The position numbers were made by a program, and so were the translations under genes. The notes beneath the pieces are model-generated. The model was not told the origin of the DNA, did no database searches, and saw only the letters and a program-made list of their open reading frames with translations. Of a DNA stretch of 6,010 nucleotides, positions 5,677 through 6,010 are shown piece after piece. The DNA is from a bacterium. GTDB lineage: Bacteria; Patescibacteriota; UBA1384; CAJBMM01. Where the stretch lies: assembly GCA_027364665.1 (NCBI GenBank), contig DAHXOW010000004.1, positions 1 to 6,010 on the forward strand, in the 5' to 3' direction. Each line of letters begins with the position of its first letter. Position 1 is the stretch's first letter.

Positions 5677-6010
5677 TTCGGTGCGGCTATAACGAATCTT
5701 GTCCTGCCGTTTTGATCTTTAAGCAGCATATAATTAAGCCCAATTGAAGAAGGCAGCTGTCTTTGACGGTGATTGTGCCATACTTCGAGCATAATTCTTC
5801 CACACGGTGTGATTTTATTGACAGAATCTTTTAGTAGCTTGTTAATCTGGTTTAGGCCATTTGCTCCACCATCTAAGGCAACAATCGGTTCCCATTTTAT
5901 GACGCTGCTATCCAATTTTGTTAATTCCTCAGTCGGTATATAAGGTAAATTGGCAACTATCAGGTCGGCTTTTGTTTTAAACTGTTCCAACAAATCACTT
6001 CGTTTGAAAT
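5673..6010 (-). CDS. prmC: Release factor glutamine methyltransferase PrmC/HemK, C-terminal part, 5' truncated by window edge
   Basis: PrmC uses S-adenosylmethionine to methylate the glutamine of the GGQ motif in peptide chain release factors, aiding translation termination. The - strand frame is open to the right edge, so only about the last 111 residues of a roughly 280-residue protein are present; the N-terminal helical domain and the first SAM-binding motifs are outside. The visible part reads SDLLEQF, then DLIVANLPYIP, then WEPIVALDGGANGLNQI, which matches the characteristic PrmC order of SDL, NPPY and EP-x-x-ALDGG-x-x-GL. A later strand, GRIMLEVWHNHRQ, corresponds to the usual (L/M)-x-E-(I/V)-G-x-x-Q segment, with Trp in place of Gly. 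The catalytic tetrapeptide, at 5940-5951, is NLPY instead of NPPY. A TTG at 5993 is internal, not the start, since the conserved SDLL precedes it. The gene converges on the HtrA-like gene and shares its terminal TTAA. Confidence 0.93.
   Translation of the reverse strand, partial: FKRSDLLEQFKTKADLIVANLPYIPTEELTKLDSSVIKWEPIVALDGGANGLNQINKLLKDSVNKITPCGRIMLEVWHNHRQRQLPSSIGLNYMLLKDQNGRTRFVIAAPN

Overview
The window looks like a piece of a small, compact bacterial genome with moderate, slightly AT-leaning base composition. Genes are packed end to end, some start at GTG, and no intergenic gap exceeds about 25 bases. The protein set fits a Candidate Phyla Radiation (Patescibacteria) genome: GatA/GatB, a membrane-anchored cyclophilin, a short MscS-like protein, a one-PDZ HtrA, and a PrmC with NLPY in place of NPPY. 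That lineage call is an inference from protein style, not from a search. No conserved gene contains an in-frame TGA, so the standard bacterial code is assumed.

Layout. From the left edge to 5676 all genes lie on the + strand and probably form one transcription unit: the 3' part of gatA, a membrane-anchored cyclophilin-type peptidyl-prolyl isomerase, a small HEPN-like protein of unknown function, gatB, a short MscS-family membrane protein, an 88-residue single-pass membrane protein, and an HtrA/DegP-like serine protease with one PDZ domain. At the right edge a convergent - strand gene, the C-terminal part of prmC, ends on the same TTAA as the protease gene.

Functional reading. gatA and gatB encode two subunits of the tRNA-dependent amidotransferase that converts Glu-tRNA(Gln) and/or Asp-tRNA(Asn) to the correctly charged amide forms; gatC is not visible here. 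prmC (release factor glutamine methyltransferase) is another translation gene. The cyclophilin, MscS-like protein, small membrane protein and HtrA all carry N-terminal membrane segments and suggest an envelope folding, quality-control and stress group downstream of and between the gat genes.

Most of the window is conserved housekeeping sequence. The least explained parts are the HEPN-like gene wedged between the gat genes, the shortened MscS-like protein and the small membrane protein tightly coupled to HtrA. I found no CRISPR array, mobile element, tRNA, rRNA, riboswitch or convincing terminator, and I see no strong case for a wholly new system.
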